The position numbers and the translations under genes were made by a program. A stretch of DNA of 64,000 nt from the NCBI RefSeq assembly GCF_017591425.1, contig NW_024467121.1, positions 16,752,707-16,816,706 on the forward strand. The letters run 5' to 3'. The notes below the pieces were generated by a model. The model searched no databases. It worked only from the letters and a program-made list of their open reading frames with translations, and had not been told where the DNA came from. Shown here one piece after another: positions 11,966 through 23,728 of the stretch (within the stretch, counting starts at the first letter, position 1; each line of letters begins with the position of its first letter). The stretch comes from Ochotona curzoniae (lineage: Eukaryota > Chordata > Mammalia > Lagomorpha > Ochotonidae).

Positions 11966-14514
11966 GAATTCATTTGGTAATTGAAGAGTAAAGAACAAAA
12001 TGAAGGTCAAGGTTGTTGGTGGTAAAAACTCCAGGAGAATCAGAGGCTTGGCTGGAGCTGGGCACAGGACCTGCCTAACTCCAGTGTGTATTGTTGTTGG
12101 CTTGCATTCTTCCAACAGAGTACTCAGCAGGGGTTGTCAGATTCTGAGCTGAGGCTGAATCTAAATAATGCATGATTGTGAGAGACTTTGAAAATATAAA
12201 AGACCATATCCATTTTGAATCTTACTCTCAATGTATGTGGATTGTTCTGCAGGCACCACTTTCTGGCCAAATTACACATTTCATATGATGCAGTAGTCCT
12301 ACTGAGTAAATCACCATTGTGGCATTCACTCATTTCTGGCCATTTTCTCCTGGAAATGAAAAATACTGCAAATCTGTATGGTATGGCCATTTAACATGTT
12401 CTGGACAATACTACAAATGTCAATGTCTGGGGTTTTTACCCCTTACCTTAGGAAATTGAAGACATTTTCTGATGACATTGAAAGGCTCAAAAAACATGCA
12501 AACGTCTTGTAAGCTCAAGGAACACCTGGAAAAAGTCTGGGGTGGGGAATAGAGTGGAAGATTCTCCTACCAATGTCTGTGACTGATAAAGATGGCTTAT
12601 TTGCACATGTATCACTGAGAAAATGGCAAATTTTTTGAACTAATTACAGTTCAGTTTTAGCTTGTCCATTTGACCAAAAGCTATTCAAATACCCTGGCTC
12701 AAGAAATTAAACATAGATGAATTTTATTCTGCCACTATTTGAGTTTATGGCCCTGAATAAGTCACCTTGCATTTATGCACTTCTGACTATTGCATAAAAT
12801 AATTCCTCTGATTATTTAATTAATCTCCCTGATTTTAAGGATCCATAAAATGACTTCTGTATTATCTGTGCAGCAACAGTGGTTGGGAACACTTACGCGA
12901 TTGTGAGATGAAGTTTACTTTTGATGGACATCATGTCTGCTGCTGTTTCATTTTATTCTTACCCTTTCCTGTGAATTGAGAGACCACTGCTTTTCTAGAA
13001 GGTGTTACTCTTATTGCAGAAGACTTGTCTATTCAGTATACCCAGGTAAATAATCATATTTGAAATTTCCATTTTGGAACTGTCTTTGCCAGTCTGCAGG
13101 CAGCCAACATTAAGAATGCTGGCCATTCCTTTTGAAATCCCCTGCTGATCACAGCCTTATTTGGCTTCAGCATAGCAGAGAATTTCCGTGATGGTTGGAA
13201 ATTCCTTCTCTTTATGTTAGCTTGGCAGAAAATCATCTCCATTCTTATTGCTTTACTCTATCAGTGATTACAACGTAAGCCCCTGATGTCACAGTCAGGA
13301 ACTCTTGATCAACTTTGGCTCATTGGCTTTCATGAGAGAAGGAACGAGAGCAGTGCAAGCACCTCTGGTTTTGCTCTAAGGGGAAGGCACTAGGGCTGAG
13401 CTGCCAAGTCGATAAGCAACAGTAAACTGTACACTATCCAAGCAGAAAACTCAAAAGTCTTGGAAGCTGCTAAGGCAGAGAAAGGCATGAGACACATGTG
13501 GCAGAGTTCTGAGCATATGTGCTTAAGCCAGAGCAGAACATTTAATGAAAAGACTACTGTCTTGTGACAATTAGATGTCCTTATCATTTGACGAGCAAAT
13601 CCGTATCACTTGAGATTTCAAAAAGGCAATGTATGTCTCACATATGGTATAGGATATTTTCATCCCTTAATTCACATGATCCCAGAAGGGAAATGATAGA
13701 GATAAAACCATATCAATATTTCCAGAATAAAAATCAGTCACTCTGATGCCAAATCTGCCTTATATCTTTTTTGACACCATTTCTCATCCAGTCTACAGAA
13801 AACTGACACCTATACTCTCCCTACATCTGTCGCCAATATTTAACAGTTACCTAAAATTGCCAGATTCACTAAATATTCATCAAGTGTCCTTATCGACAGG
13901 ATGAAAAAGCCAAAGCCTTGTTGCAGTTAAGCTGCTAAAAACTTTTCAAAGAAGTGAATGCAGGGCTGGTTTACATTTCTATACATGCTGTTACTGCAAA
14001 AATAAAAATCTAAATAAATGTGAAAACATACATCATCCCTGGGGCATGGACATTTTTTTATGATGAAATTGTTCAACTTGAAACAAAGGTCACTTCTAGC
14101 ATTAGTATTCTATGATTATAAATCTTTCCCACCAAATACCAAGTCTATTCAACTGACTGTAGAAACACACAACTCTGCCCTCTCTGTGTCACCTATATTC
14201 TTACCATAGATTCTTCAAGGAGACAGTTACTTTAACAGTGCTAGGGTTCTGTCAGTGACTGTTAACAACATTTAAACACACCAAACCGTCCCCATCCTCG
14301 ATGCCCCCTCATCAGTGTCTCTCTTTAATGCATATTTTTAAGTAGCTGCTTTTCAGATGTGTATATAAATTTCCCCACATGGTTGGTAAAAGGCATGCCC
14401 CTCTAACTATGGAATTAGAGAGAACCTTCTAATTTCCTGAGTTTGTGGAACAGAATTAAGTGGTCCCACAGGAACACCACTACAGTAATGATAAGATACA
14501 AGTTTGGATAGAAG
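11966..14514. other. Unassigned sequence, about 2.5 kb
   Basis: No gene or repeat recognised. Frames up to 88 codons lack domains. One of the longer stretches of the window without identifiable repeats. Confidence 0.45.
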
Positions 14515-14556
14515 TTTTTTTGTTTTTTTTTTTGTTTTTTTTTTTTTTTTTTTTTT
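14515..14556 (-). repeat. Long poly(T) tract (retroposon tail, antisense)
   Basis: About 40 bases of T broken by two single G. Tracts like this usually mark the poly(A) tail of a minus-strand retroposed element. Confidence 0.8.
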
Positions 14557-14830
14557 AGTATTACTGCTGGAAAACAGGGCCACCTGCCTTTCATCTCATT
14601 AAACTAAACAAAGGTGGTGGGTAACCACTTAGCATATAAAACTGAATGCCTGATTTCAGTTTAGTACCAGTGCTCAGGAGCATAAGCAAACAACTTGAAG
14701 TCCTTGTATTGCAATTCTTTGAAACCATCAAGATGATAATAGAAAGTATCCAGAAGCTATGGAGGGGAAAAAGGAGACTGACATAGAAAATGTTTCGAAT
14801 TGTTCCTGGCAAATGGTAACAATAAAGGTG
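14557..14830 (-). pseudogene. Possible minus-strand processed retrocopy, unidentified
   Basis: Directly follows the long poly(T) and matches no repeat family I know. On the minus strand a reading frame ends with the residues GFKELQYKDFKLFAYAPEHWY and a stop, then about 110 bases of possible 3' UTR before the A tail. The same frame has a stop about 35 codons upstream, so it is not an intact gene. No AATAAA is obvious just before the tail and I found no clear target duplication. It could also be an unrecognised repeat. Confidence 0.25.
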
Positions 14831-14965
14831 GCTGCCATTATCTTAATAGAGTAGCTTTTTACTTGCATAAATAATTTTTAGGATCAGAAGTTAATATTTT
14901 ATATAATTTCTATCCTGAGTAGACATATTACCTACTTTGTACCTACTATTTTCTTTATATATTCA

Positions 14966-15155
14966 AAATTTATTTTTGATGATGTTTACATACTTGATTG
15001 AAGTGAGAAGGGTCTAGGGTTGGGGAAAGTGGGTGAGACCATTGTTTCCAAAGTTTGTCTTCTTCCTCTCTCTGGGGGAAGGGGAAAGATAGAAGCGGAG
15101 TCTATGCCCAACCTCCCAACTGCCTCAGTGCCCGGGAGTGGGGAGAGCCACCTGA
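14966..15155 (-). mobile_element. L1-3'-end-like dispersed repeat, copy 1
   Basis: Shares an ordered series of blocks with 54752-54925: 'tatttttgat', 'tttacata', 'gtgagaagggtctagggtt', 'gagaccat', 'tctgggggaaggggaaaga', 'atgcccaacctcccaact'. Read on the minus strand, both copies run into an A/T-rich end with AATAAA-like hexamers, as a retroposon 3' UTR would. The family is not certain; a lagomorph L1 3' UTR is my best guess. Confidence 0.55.
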
Positions 15156-15189
15156 TCCTTTGTACCAATTCTAAAATGTTAGTAGGAAA

Positions 15190-16313
15190 GGAACTTTTCC
15201 TCATTTTGATAGTAAAACTATTGATGGTTATTGCTAATTGTAAACTACAAATATAGATAAAAGGAAGTAAATCTTGGCATTATCCAGGAGTGTTTGGAGC
15301 CTAGAATTGATCAAAATGGTTACTGATCCAAGGAAAATAACCAAAGATATTCTTCTCATGTGTACCTTCTGAAGAATTTTGTATTCATTTAAGAATCGAT
15401 CATGAAAGCAAATATTTTAATTTAAAATCCATCTGATTGGATGTTTCTTTTAGCTATGGTGTTAAGTGGGGAGAGTAGAAAGAATAGAAACAAATACTGA
15501 GAAAAATAAAGGAGGGCTTCACAGAGAAGGTGATTTTTTTGGGTAATCTTTGAAGGGAAAATCAGATTTCTCTAAAGTTGAAAGGAGGTATGTCTTTTAA
15601 GGAGGAACATTCTGTGACTTCTAGCTAGATTAACTCTCACAGCATTTGCTTTTCTCACCAGCTAATCAACAGTGTCGTTCTGCTCTGGGAATGCTGACTT
15701 CAGATTCAGTCAAATGCACTCTCTAAGACTACTCTTAATAACTGATGGGTCAGTAGGTATTATTGTATAGGCTTTTTAGGTATGTAAAGATGTGCAGGCT
15801 TGAATTAAAGCAGCAGGAAATTCTCTAATATCATCATGGAGCTTTACAAAAGCTCTAGAATCGTGGCACGGTGCAGAACCCAATCATGGGAAAAGCAGCC
15901 ACTTTCCACTTTTGTATTGATAGAAAGAGATCAAATTTCCCATGTTTCACAGTATAGACTTAGGAGCACAGGGACACCTCCCGCAACCTCCCTCTTGACC
16001 ACATTCCCCAGCTACCTAGCTCATTGCTCATTTCTTTTCCCCCCTAATATCTACAGTGGCGTATTTTCATTCCACAAATTATAGCAAGTAGCGGCAAAAA
16101 CAAAACCCTGCTATTCCTCAGGTCTAAGACGAATTCTGTAAGCAATAATAGAATGCCAACAAGTTAGTCACTCTCATGTAGATCATTTTTTGTACTCTAT
16201 ATATTATCAAAGAACAGGAAAATTCTGTACTAGTTGTGTTCATACGGTGGCCTATTTGACTAATCATACTGTCTTCCACCTGGATTCATTTAGTCACAAA
16301 AGACAAGGCAAGG
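15190..16313. other. Unassigned sequence
   Basis: No gene. A plus-strand frame of 82 codons (15836-16084) has no recognisable domain. Confidence 0.45.
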
Positions 16314-16336
16314 TTTCTTTCTTTCTTTCTTTCTTT
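16314..16336. repeat. (TTTC)n short tandem repeat
   Basis: About five TTTC units followed by a T run. Confidence 0.85.
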
Positions 16337-17302
16337 TTTGTTTTAATGGCTGGGTAGTATTCCAGAGTCCTGATCTGGAAGTTAAGCAAAGATAAATTGC
16401 ACTGTTAAAGCAGATTCACAAATGAAGATCATGGAAAACAACCCCAAAATTTGTCACAAGAGAAATCCAGCAAATCAAAAGATTAAATAATTAGAAAGAC
16501 AGGAGTAATGATTATATAAATTAATCAGAAAATATTTTGGAAATTGGAAGGAGTCATTACTTGGATATCAGTATTCATCCTGGGTTAAATTAGCTAATCA
16601 AAACATGTAGATTAGTTTAAAAGATAAAAGAAGCAAGATACAACTATGTATTTATATACAAGAAATGCACCTACCTGAAAAAGAAACATGCGGACTAAAT
16701 GGGAAAGTGTAGAAAAGGATGTTCCATGGCAAAAGTGAGCAGATAAATGACACAAAAGAAATCAGCAGCTCATGTGTTAATATGATTAATTTGAAAAAAG
16801 AATAAAAAATTATAATCAGATGCATGTATATTGCCCATAACAGAGCAGCCGGCTACATAAAGCAAATAATGTTTCAACCAAAATAAAGAATAATACCAAG
16901 GCAATAATAATTTAGGATTATAGCACACCACTTTAAAACATGGGCAGATCACCAAGATAGAAAACTAACAAAGAAACATCAAACTGTAGTATAGATCAAA
17001 ATGGACTTAACACATTTCCAACAAATTCCATTCAACAGCCACAGAATACACATTTTGCTCATTTGCTCATAGAGCACTGTCTTGGGTAGACCAGAAGCTA
17101 AACCACAAACTAAGTCTCAAATTAAGTTTTCAAAAATGATCACATTGTATGTCTTCTATGTTCCCAATGAATTTAAATAAGAAATCACCATGAAAAATTA
17201 TAGGAAATGCATGCAAAATGATCAGCATGCTCCTGAAAAACCAACAGCACAAATTTAAAAATTGATTGAATCTAAAATTAAAGTAACATATAAAAACTTA
17301 TG

Positions 17303-17632
17303 TGGGAGGGGTAACACCAAAGCTTAGTGGCTAAAGTCCTTGCCTTGCACCCACCGAGATCCATATGGGTGCCAGTTTGTATCCCAGTTACTCCACTTCC
17401 TTTTCAGCTCCCTGCTTTTGGCCTGGGAAAACAGTCAAGGACAGCCCAAAACCTTGGAACCCTGCACCCACATGGAAGACTCAAAAGGATCTCCTGGATC
17501 CTGGCTTTGGATCATCTCAGCTCCAGTGGTTGCAGCCACTTGGGGAGTTAATCAGCAGACAAAAGTCTTGGCCTTTCCTCCTCTCTGTAGACCTGACTTT
17601 CCAGTACAAATAAATTAATCTTTAAAAAAACA
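17303..17632 (+). mobile_element. CSINE: C-repeat SINE, sense, full length, nested in L1
   Basis: Head 'agcttagtggctaaagtcc', 'ttgccttgcaccc', 'atccatatgggtgccag', 'ctgggaaaacagtcaagg', 'ggatcatctcagctcc', 'acttggggagtt', 'tctctgtagacctgactttc' and tail 'aataaattaatctttaaaaaaa'. Three overlapping short frames inside it are by-products. It inserted into the surrounding L1, so it is younger than that element. Confidence 0.92.
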
Positions 17633-18092
17633 TGGGGAACAGTAGAAGTATTTAGACACACCTGTATTATATATGTGTACCTCAAAGGAAGATTACGTAT
17701 TATAAATATATACACCTGAAAAGTCAATAACAAACAACCTCAAAATAATACAAGGAAAAATATAGCAAAGACTGCAACAAAAATACATGAAATGGAAAAT
17801 CCAGATTAAGGAACTGTATCATAGCATAATGAAATAAACAAATTAATTTAAAATATATAAAAGGTAAACCAATTTCTGTCTTCAAGAGATATATACAAAA
17901 TCAAGAAAAAGTAAGAAAAGCATAGTGTTAAAATAAACTTATAGATGAAAAAGAAGACATTGCAACAAATAATATGGAGGTGGAAAGGATCAAAATGTAC
18001 TCTGAATGATTTTCAGCCACCAAATAGAACCAAAAAAAAATAGTTCAACCCCTGTATCCATAAAACCTGCTAAGACTGAAACTCTAATAGAA

Positions 18093-18390
18093 GGTAGGCA
18101 TTTGACATAGCATTTAAGATATCAGTTAAAATGCCTGCATTCCATAATAGAGTATCTGGATTTGATAGCCATATTCAACTACTGACTCCAGCATCCTGCT
18201 AATGTGGACACTGGGAAAGAGTGGTGATGATTCACATCATTGGGTTTCTTGCACCCACATGAGAGATCTAGATTGCATTTCTGGCTCCCTTCTTTGGCGT
18301 AGACCAAGCTCCAGGTGTTGCAAGCATTTAGGGAGTGAACCAATAGATAGGAGCTTTCTCTCTCTCTCTGCCTCTGTAATAAATAATAAG
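18093..18390 (+). mobile_element. CSINE: C-repeat SINE, sense, old, nested in L1
   Basis: Diverged copy: 'agttaaaatgcctgcattcc', 'cttgcacccacatgagaga', 'agcatttagggagtgaacc', 'gctttctctctctctctgcc', 'tctgtaataaataataa'. More decayed than the copy 500 bases upstream, so the two insertions differ in age. Confidence 0.8.
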
Positions 18391-18959
18391 GAAGAAATAG
18401 AAAGTATAGATAGAGCAGTATTGATCAAAATGATAAACCATTGATAAAAAAAGACTGACCTAAAAAGTAACATCTAGGACACAATGGCTTCATGGCTCAG
18501 AATTAATATTCCTCTCAAGCTATTCCAAAAAGATAAAAAGGAAAGAATTCTGCCAAACTAATTGTATGGGACAAGTTCTAACATAATACAAAATCAGACA
18601 GATGCAAGAAAGAATAGTAGAAGGCAATATCCCAGATGGACATAAATGCAGAAATTCTCAAAACAAAAAAAATACTAGCAAAATGAATGCAACAACTCAG
18701 GAGAAAGTTCATGCACCATAGTCGAAATATATCTCAGGAATTCAGGGAAGGATTAAGATAGGCAAAAAAAAAAAAATTAATACATCACATTGGTAGAAAG
18801 AAGGGCAAAATCAATATAATGATCATAAGAGATGTGAAAAACAAATTGATAAAATTCCAAATCACTCTGTTAATTAAAAAATCATTCAGTGAATTAGATG
18901 CAGGTGATGTGTATAATTTGTACGTATAGTCTGAGAATAATGTATAATACTTTAATTTT

Positions 18960-19245
18960 ATTAAGATTTATTTATTTATTTCAAAGTCAGAGTTAGAGAA
19001 AGTGACAGAACTTTCATCTGCAGGTTCACTTTACAAATAGATCTGGGCCAATCCAAAGCCAAAAGTCAGGAGCTTCCTCCAGATCTACCACATGAATACA
19101 GAGTGCCTGGCGTTTGGAATATCCTCTGGTGCTTTCACAGGCCATAAGCAGGGAGCCAGATCGAAGGTACTCAGACCTGTGTTCATATTTTATGCCGGTA
19201 TTGGAGACTGGCTTTACATTAAGCTGCAATGTTAGCACCATGATA
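18960..19245 (-). mobile_element. CSINE: C-repeat SINE, antisense
   Basis: 'taagatttatttatttattt', 'caaagtcagagttagagaa', 'gggccaatccaaagccaaa', 'gccataagcagggagcc', ending near 'gctgcaatgttagcacc' (antisense head). Confidence 0.85.
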
Positions 19246-19408
19246 TTTTTAGTGTACTTGGATTCCAACTGCAATCTGTCACATCAAGTCAAGTACAGTG
19301 TCACAACAGCTTTCAAAGTTTGAAATATTGGAGCACTTTGAATTTTCAGATTAGGACTTCTCAAATTGTGTACATAGCAAGCACTATCCACAGTATTAAA
19401 AACTGAAA

Positions 19409-19705
19409 GAAGAGGAGTTGGCATGGTGGCATAGATCATTAAGCTGTTGCCTACAACGTTGGCATCCAGTATGAGAATCCTGCTGTTCTAGTTCCCATCA
19501 AGTTCATGGCTGATATGCCTGGAAAGGCAGTGGAGGATGGCCCAAGAGATTGCCCTCTTTCTTCTCTCTTCAGTCTCTCTCTCTTTCTATCTCTCTCTCT
19601 CTGTCTTTCTCTCTGTGTCTATCTCTCTCCCTCGCCTCCCTGCTACTATCATGTCTCTCTGTAACTCTGACTTTCAGGTAAACAGACATTTTTTTTTTTT
19701 TAATG
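19409..19705 (+). mobile_element. CSINE: C-repeat SINE, sense, with expanded TC tract
   Basis: Head 'gttggcatggtggcatag', 'gttggcatccagtatgag', 'ctggaaaggcagtggagg'. The middle section is replaced by an expanded (TC)n tract at about 19560-19650, then 'ctctgtaactctgactttcag' and an A/T tail. It lies 600-1000 bases from antisense copies on both sides. Confidence 0.82.
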
Positions 19706-19832
19706 TAAAAAGTAGCTTTGTCATTCATACATATATAGAAGAGACAGAAAAGGTCACTTTAACATACAAAGCTCACTTAACTCACTCTTAGAAGAAAACC
19801 GTTGAGAAAGTGATGCTTAAAATAGTGATGTA

Positions 19833-21215
19833 GAGATGAAACTAGCAAAAACAAAATCAAAATCCATGAGATATAGTTTCCACTGCTCTTTGTTGGTGAA
19901 ATGTGTCTCCTGTAGGCAAAACATAGATGGGTTTTATTTTTTAATCCAGTCTAATCATCTATAGTATTTGAATGATAAATTTAAGCCATTTACATTCAGG
20001 GTTAATACAAATAGGTGGAAACTTGTTTCTGTCATCTTAGCAATGGTTTGTTCATTAATTTATAGTCTTCGGTTATTTTGCTGGGATATTGTTGGCATTT
20101 GCCTTTGGTTTTTTGTGGGTGCTATTCCTTTTCTCTGTCAAGAGAACATGTTTAAGTATCATTTATAGGGCAGGTTTGGAAGAGGCATTTTTTTTAAAAA
20201 AAGTTTTATTGTACTTTTATTGCAAAGTCAGATATACAGAGAGGAGGAGGGACAGAGAGGAAGATCTTCCGTCCAATGATTCACTCCCCAAGTGACTGCA
20301 ATGGCTGGTTCTGTGTCAATCCGAAGCCAGGAGCCAGGAACTTCCTCCAGGTCTCCCAAACGGATGCAGGGTCCCAAGGCTTTAAGCTATCCTTGACTGC
20401 TTTCCCAGGCCACAAGCAGGGAGCTAGATGGGAAGTGAAGCTGCTGGGATTAGAACTGGTGCCCATATGGGATCCTGGAGTGTTGAAGGTGAGGACTTTT
20501 AGCTGCTAAGCCACTGTGCCAGGCCCCAAACTGTATTATTTTAACTTTTCTTTACTGAGGAAGCATTTGATTTCATTTTCAAAGACAAGGGAAAGTTTTG
20601 CTGGGTACATTATCCTGGGCCTTGATATTTTGCTTTTAGAATCTGGAATATGTTGCTCCATTCTCTTCTGGCCTGTAGAGTTTCCTGTGAGAGGTCTCCT
20701 GTGAGTTTAATTGGCATTGCTTTATATGTAAGTTGATTTTTTTTAACTTGCACATTTAAGGATCTTTTCCTTAATGTTCAACTGAAGCGAGCTTGATTAT
20801 CATGTGTCATGGTAAAGATTGCTTTTGGTAGTTGTTGATCTTTGTTGGGAGTTCTGTGCCCCTCCTCGATGTTGTTTCCCAATTCTTTCTCTAGATTAGG
20901 GAAATTTTCCCTTGTTCTTTCATCGAATACACCTTTCATCCCAGCTTCTCTTTCTGCACCTCTGTGACTCTCATAACTCTTATATTTGACCTTTGAATAG
21001 TAGTTTCATCTCTTCAAAACACTTTCCTCTGATTAAATTCTTCAGTGACTCATAGGTCACACAGTAGCACGATTTTCTTCAAGAAGGTTCTTGATTTTAA
21101 TTTCTTCAGCGACAGATTAGTCATTCAGTATCATGTTATTTAACTTCATGGTGTTGTTAATTTCTTTTTTTTTTTTCTTGCTGTTGTTGATTTTGTTTTG
21201 TGGCTTTTCATTTAA
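19833..21215 (-). mobile_element. L1: Lagomorph L1, inverted 5' segment (ORF2 start and ORF1, antisense)
   Basis: On the minus strand the right-to-left order is ORF1 middle, ORF1 C-terminal half, then the ORF2 start. The ORF2 start shows LTLNVNGLN followed by QETHFTNKEQWK, as at the amino end of L1 ORF2 endonucleases. ORF1 shows NFPNL (RRM region) and ETLQARREW (C-terminal domain). It is full of stops. The segment is joined at about 21200-21215 to a sense L1 3' end. A single 9-bp duplication (agtgatgta at 19824-19832 and 21535-21543) encloses both parts, which points to one twin-priming insertion. Confidence 0.8.
20192..20527 (-). mobile_element. CSINE: C-repeat SINE, antisense, full length, nested in L1 ORF1
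   Basis: 'gttttattgtacttttattg', 'aagatcttccgtccaatga', 'caatccgaagccaggagcc', 'aggtctcccaaacggatgc', 'cacaagcagggagctagat', 'gattagaactggtgcccat' and head end 'ctaagccactgtgccaggcc'. Well preserved. It interrupts the inverted L1, which continues on both sides, so it is younger than that L1. No clear target duplication seen. Confidence 0.95.
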
Positions 21216-21534
21216 GGGGATGTATAGTAACTGTGTAATGGAGACTATCACATCTAGATGTGATGATAGAATGCAATATGCATCTCTACTTCCAGACAAA
21301 GATGGACTCCCATTGAAACCATTTACTATATCTTGACAATAAGATGCTGAACTCTGCCATTGTCCATGCCCACAATGATGGATATATGATTGTGAGTGAA
21401 GAACTATAATATAGTAATGATCAAGGGGAACTCAGTGAGGGGGAAAGGAATTGGGGAGGGGATAAGGGAAGCTCCACGATATGGAATTGTATCACAAAAT
21501 GATAATAATAAAAAAAGTTAAAAAAAAATTAAAA
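21216..21534 (+). mobile_element. L1: Lagomorph L1 3' UTR, sense part of the inverted insertion
   Basis: A purine-rich block ('gggggaaaggaattgggga', 'ggggataagggaagctcc') followed by 'ggaattgtatcacaaaatg', 'ataataataaaaaaag' and A-rich sequence, as at an L1 3' end. The tail abuts the right-hand copy of the 9-bp duplication. Nearly all of ORF2 is missing between this and the inverted segment. Confidence 0.7.
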
Positions 21535-21543
21535 AGTGATGTA

Positions 21544-22544
21544 ATCAGCAGGTGAAGAAACACACAATGGTATTTCATCCAAATGTTATAGTATGAAGAA
21601 AAGCCCAGAGACAGGAACCCCCATGCTTAGTTTAATGAAGTGTAAGAATTCACTATCCTTGAAATTTCCATTCTGTCAAGTCCCAAACTTTATAGAAATG
21701 AGTAGCAATTTGATGGACTAAAAAATGTCTCCTAATTTATTTTTATGGAGAAAACTACAGTCAGGACAATTTTGTAATGCTACAGTTTCCCTGTGATAGG
21801 CCCACTTGTAATGCTTGTTTTATTTAAAAGAAAAAGAAAAAAAAATGACCACTATGTATAGTACTTGAGAAAAACCATGGTAACATCACTGAGACCTGTG
21901 GTACAATAGCACAGTGAAATGTTTTTCTACCATTGTAAGAGAGCAAGGTGAGCGTTTCTTTTTACTAATTATCTTCCAGGTCATGGTTTGGAGATCTCTG
22001 TAACTCTTTGTGATGGTTCCATTATTCCCAACACATGATTTTCTGGTTGGGATTTCTTGTCAGTATTCTAGCTGATTGAAAACAAAAAATGAGATGCTGA
22101 ATCTTATACAGATTTGTCAATTTACACTACATCGTTTCTTTTGACATTGCTTTCATTGGAACTCTCTGAGTATACATGAGGTTTGAGAATGTAGCTGTGT
22201 TGCAAATTACAGAAAAATGGTTTGATGTTATATAAACAGGATGGGCCATATGAAACAATTAATGGGTAAATAAATTTATTTCACTGGAAAAGTGGTTACC
22301 CTAAGGAAAAATGTTTAAGAAGCTAGCATCTGTGTGTCCAGGAATAAAACTAGCTATAATAATTGTATTGCCTTTTTCATTTAAAAACATTTAACTCTAT
22401 CCATCTACTGATTTAGTTGTTAATTGCCAAAACTATACATTGAGCACTTAACCTAAGCTATGTATATCATTAGGAGTGATTGCAAAGAGATCCGTATAGA
22501 GATATTGTCATGGAATAATCCATCTCCATCTGGTAGTGTTTGTC
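21544..22544. other. Unassigned sequence
   Basis: No gene or repeat recognised. An A-rich tract lies at about 21828-21846. Confidence 0.5.
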
Positions 22545-22870
22545 CAAGAGTAGGTGCTCATTAAGCATTTGCTGAATTAATTATTCAATAAATGATCAAT
22601 CCAACATTGCAGAATGCTCTATTGTAGGGCTACAATTATTACCATAGAGGTGATGGGACTGACACTATTTTATGTTGTATTGGGCTATCTGGATTCCAAA
22701 AAGCTGTCCTGGGTATATTTCGGCTGTTTCTGGGAGAGATAAAAACCTCATGTACTGATTTGTTTCTACTGTTCATTAATTCCTTAGCTAAATACTAAAA
22801 CACCTAGAACAGTGCCAAGTACCAAAGGAACAGTCAATTATATGCTATTTAATGATGGTGATGACAATAA
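22545..22870 (+). mobile_element. L2: L2 3'-end fragments, two pieces
   Basis: The piece at 22545-22605 reads 'gagtaggtgctcattaagc', 'atttgctgaattaattattc', 'aataaatgatc', and the piece at about 22800-22870 reads 'cctagaacagtgccaagta'. Both resemble the L2 3' end (cctagaacagtgcctggcac, gtaggtgctcaataaat). They are short and degraded. Confidence 0.45.
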
Positions 22871-22962
22871 AAGTTACAAGTCTGGAAAATGAATAGCAGC
22901 GTGATGATCCCATTTTAACAAGCTGGATAGGGCTTTAGAATTGCTACATTGGGGAAAGTGGG

Positions 22963-23064
22963 TCTCTTCTTTCTCCATTCATCTCTCACTTTCTCCCTTC
23001 ATTTTTCTCTCTCCCTTCTCCCTCCCTCTCTCCCCCTTTCTGCCAGCCTTCTCTCCCTCCTGTT
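22963..23064. repeat. Polypyrimidine (TC/TCCC-rich) tract
   Basis: About 100 bases with almost only C and T on the plus strand, in irregular CTCTCCCT units. A mirror-type tract of this kind could form a triplex; that is inference. Confidence 0.85.
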
Positions 23065-23460
23065 GCCTGTTTTATTGCTAAAAGATGTTTGCTAGAGGAA
23101 TAGGGATATTGCTGCCATGAAATATGGTAGGAAAATCCTTTTTCTGATCATAGATTTCATTCTGAAAGACTTAGAGCTTAACCAAGGTAGCCATAAAGAA
23201 CATGTGTGAATTTTGGAAAAGGAATTTTAGATTAGTCAGTTTATCAGAATACAAAACATTCAGAGGTGAGTAATATTGTCATACTACGAATGTGAATATT
23301 TCTTGTAAATGTGTTTGAATGCATTTATATTTTGTCCTACTCTCATGTACTGTTTTTACTTAGGGAAAAAAATGCCTGAAATAGAAATCTTATAGCTAAC
23401 TAATTATCATTTATCAATAAATTAAAATGACATAGTTTCAATAATTTCAAACTGGCTGAT
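23065..23460. other. Unassigned AT-rich sequence
   Basis: No gene or recognised repeat. Confidence 0.5.
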
Positions 23461-23464
23461 CTTT

Positions 23465-23728
23465 TTGTCACACTGGCATTCCATATGCATGCCAATTCAT
23501 GATGTGTTTACGGCCTGGGAAAGCAGCAGAGGATAGCCCAAAGTCTCCCTTGTACTAGTGTGGGAGACCCAGCATGGGCTCTTGGCTCCTGCTTTGGATC
23601 AGCTCAGCTTGGACTGTTTTGTCCATTTGGGGAGTGAACAGCAAATGGAAGTTCTCTCTCTCTGTCTATCCTTCTCTCCATAAGTCTGCACTTACAATAA
23701 AAATAAATGAATAAATCTTAAAAAAAGG
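23465..23728 (+). mobile_element. CSINE: C-repeat SINE, sense, 5' truncated
   Basis: Starts at the internal 'cactggcattccatatgc', then 'ctgggaaagcagcagagg', 'gtgggagacccagcatggg', 'ttggatcagctcagctt', 'tttggggagtgaacagc', 'ctctctctctgtctatcc' and tail 'aataaataaatctt'-like with A run. Confidence 0.85.

Larger units (their letters stand above)
16400..18925 (+). mobile_element. L1: L1 ORF2 fossil, sense, split by two SINEs
   Basis: Sense L1 endonuclease-to-reverse-transcriptase sequence, peppered with stops. Recognisable endonuclease-region blocks lie at 16615-16750 and 16900-17070 ('catgggcagatcaccaagat', 'aatggacttaacacatttcc', 'ccacagaatacacatttt'). Pre-RT/RT blocks lie at 18515-18900 ('gctattccaaaaagataaa', 'aaagaattctgccaaact', 'aatatcccagatggacata', 'aatactagcaaaatgaat', 'gataaaattccaaatcact'). 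Two C-repeats (17303-17632 and 18093-18390) interrupt it. The left edge is uncertain; no 3' UTR or tail is seen. Confidence 0.85.
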
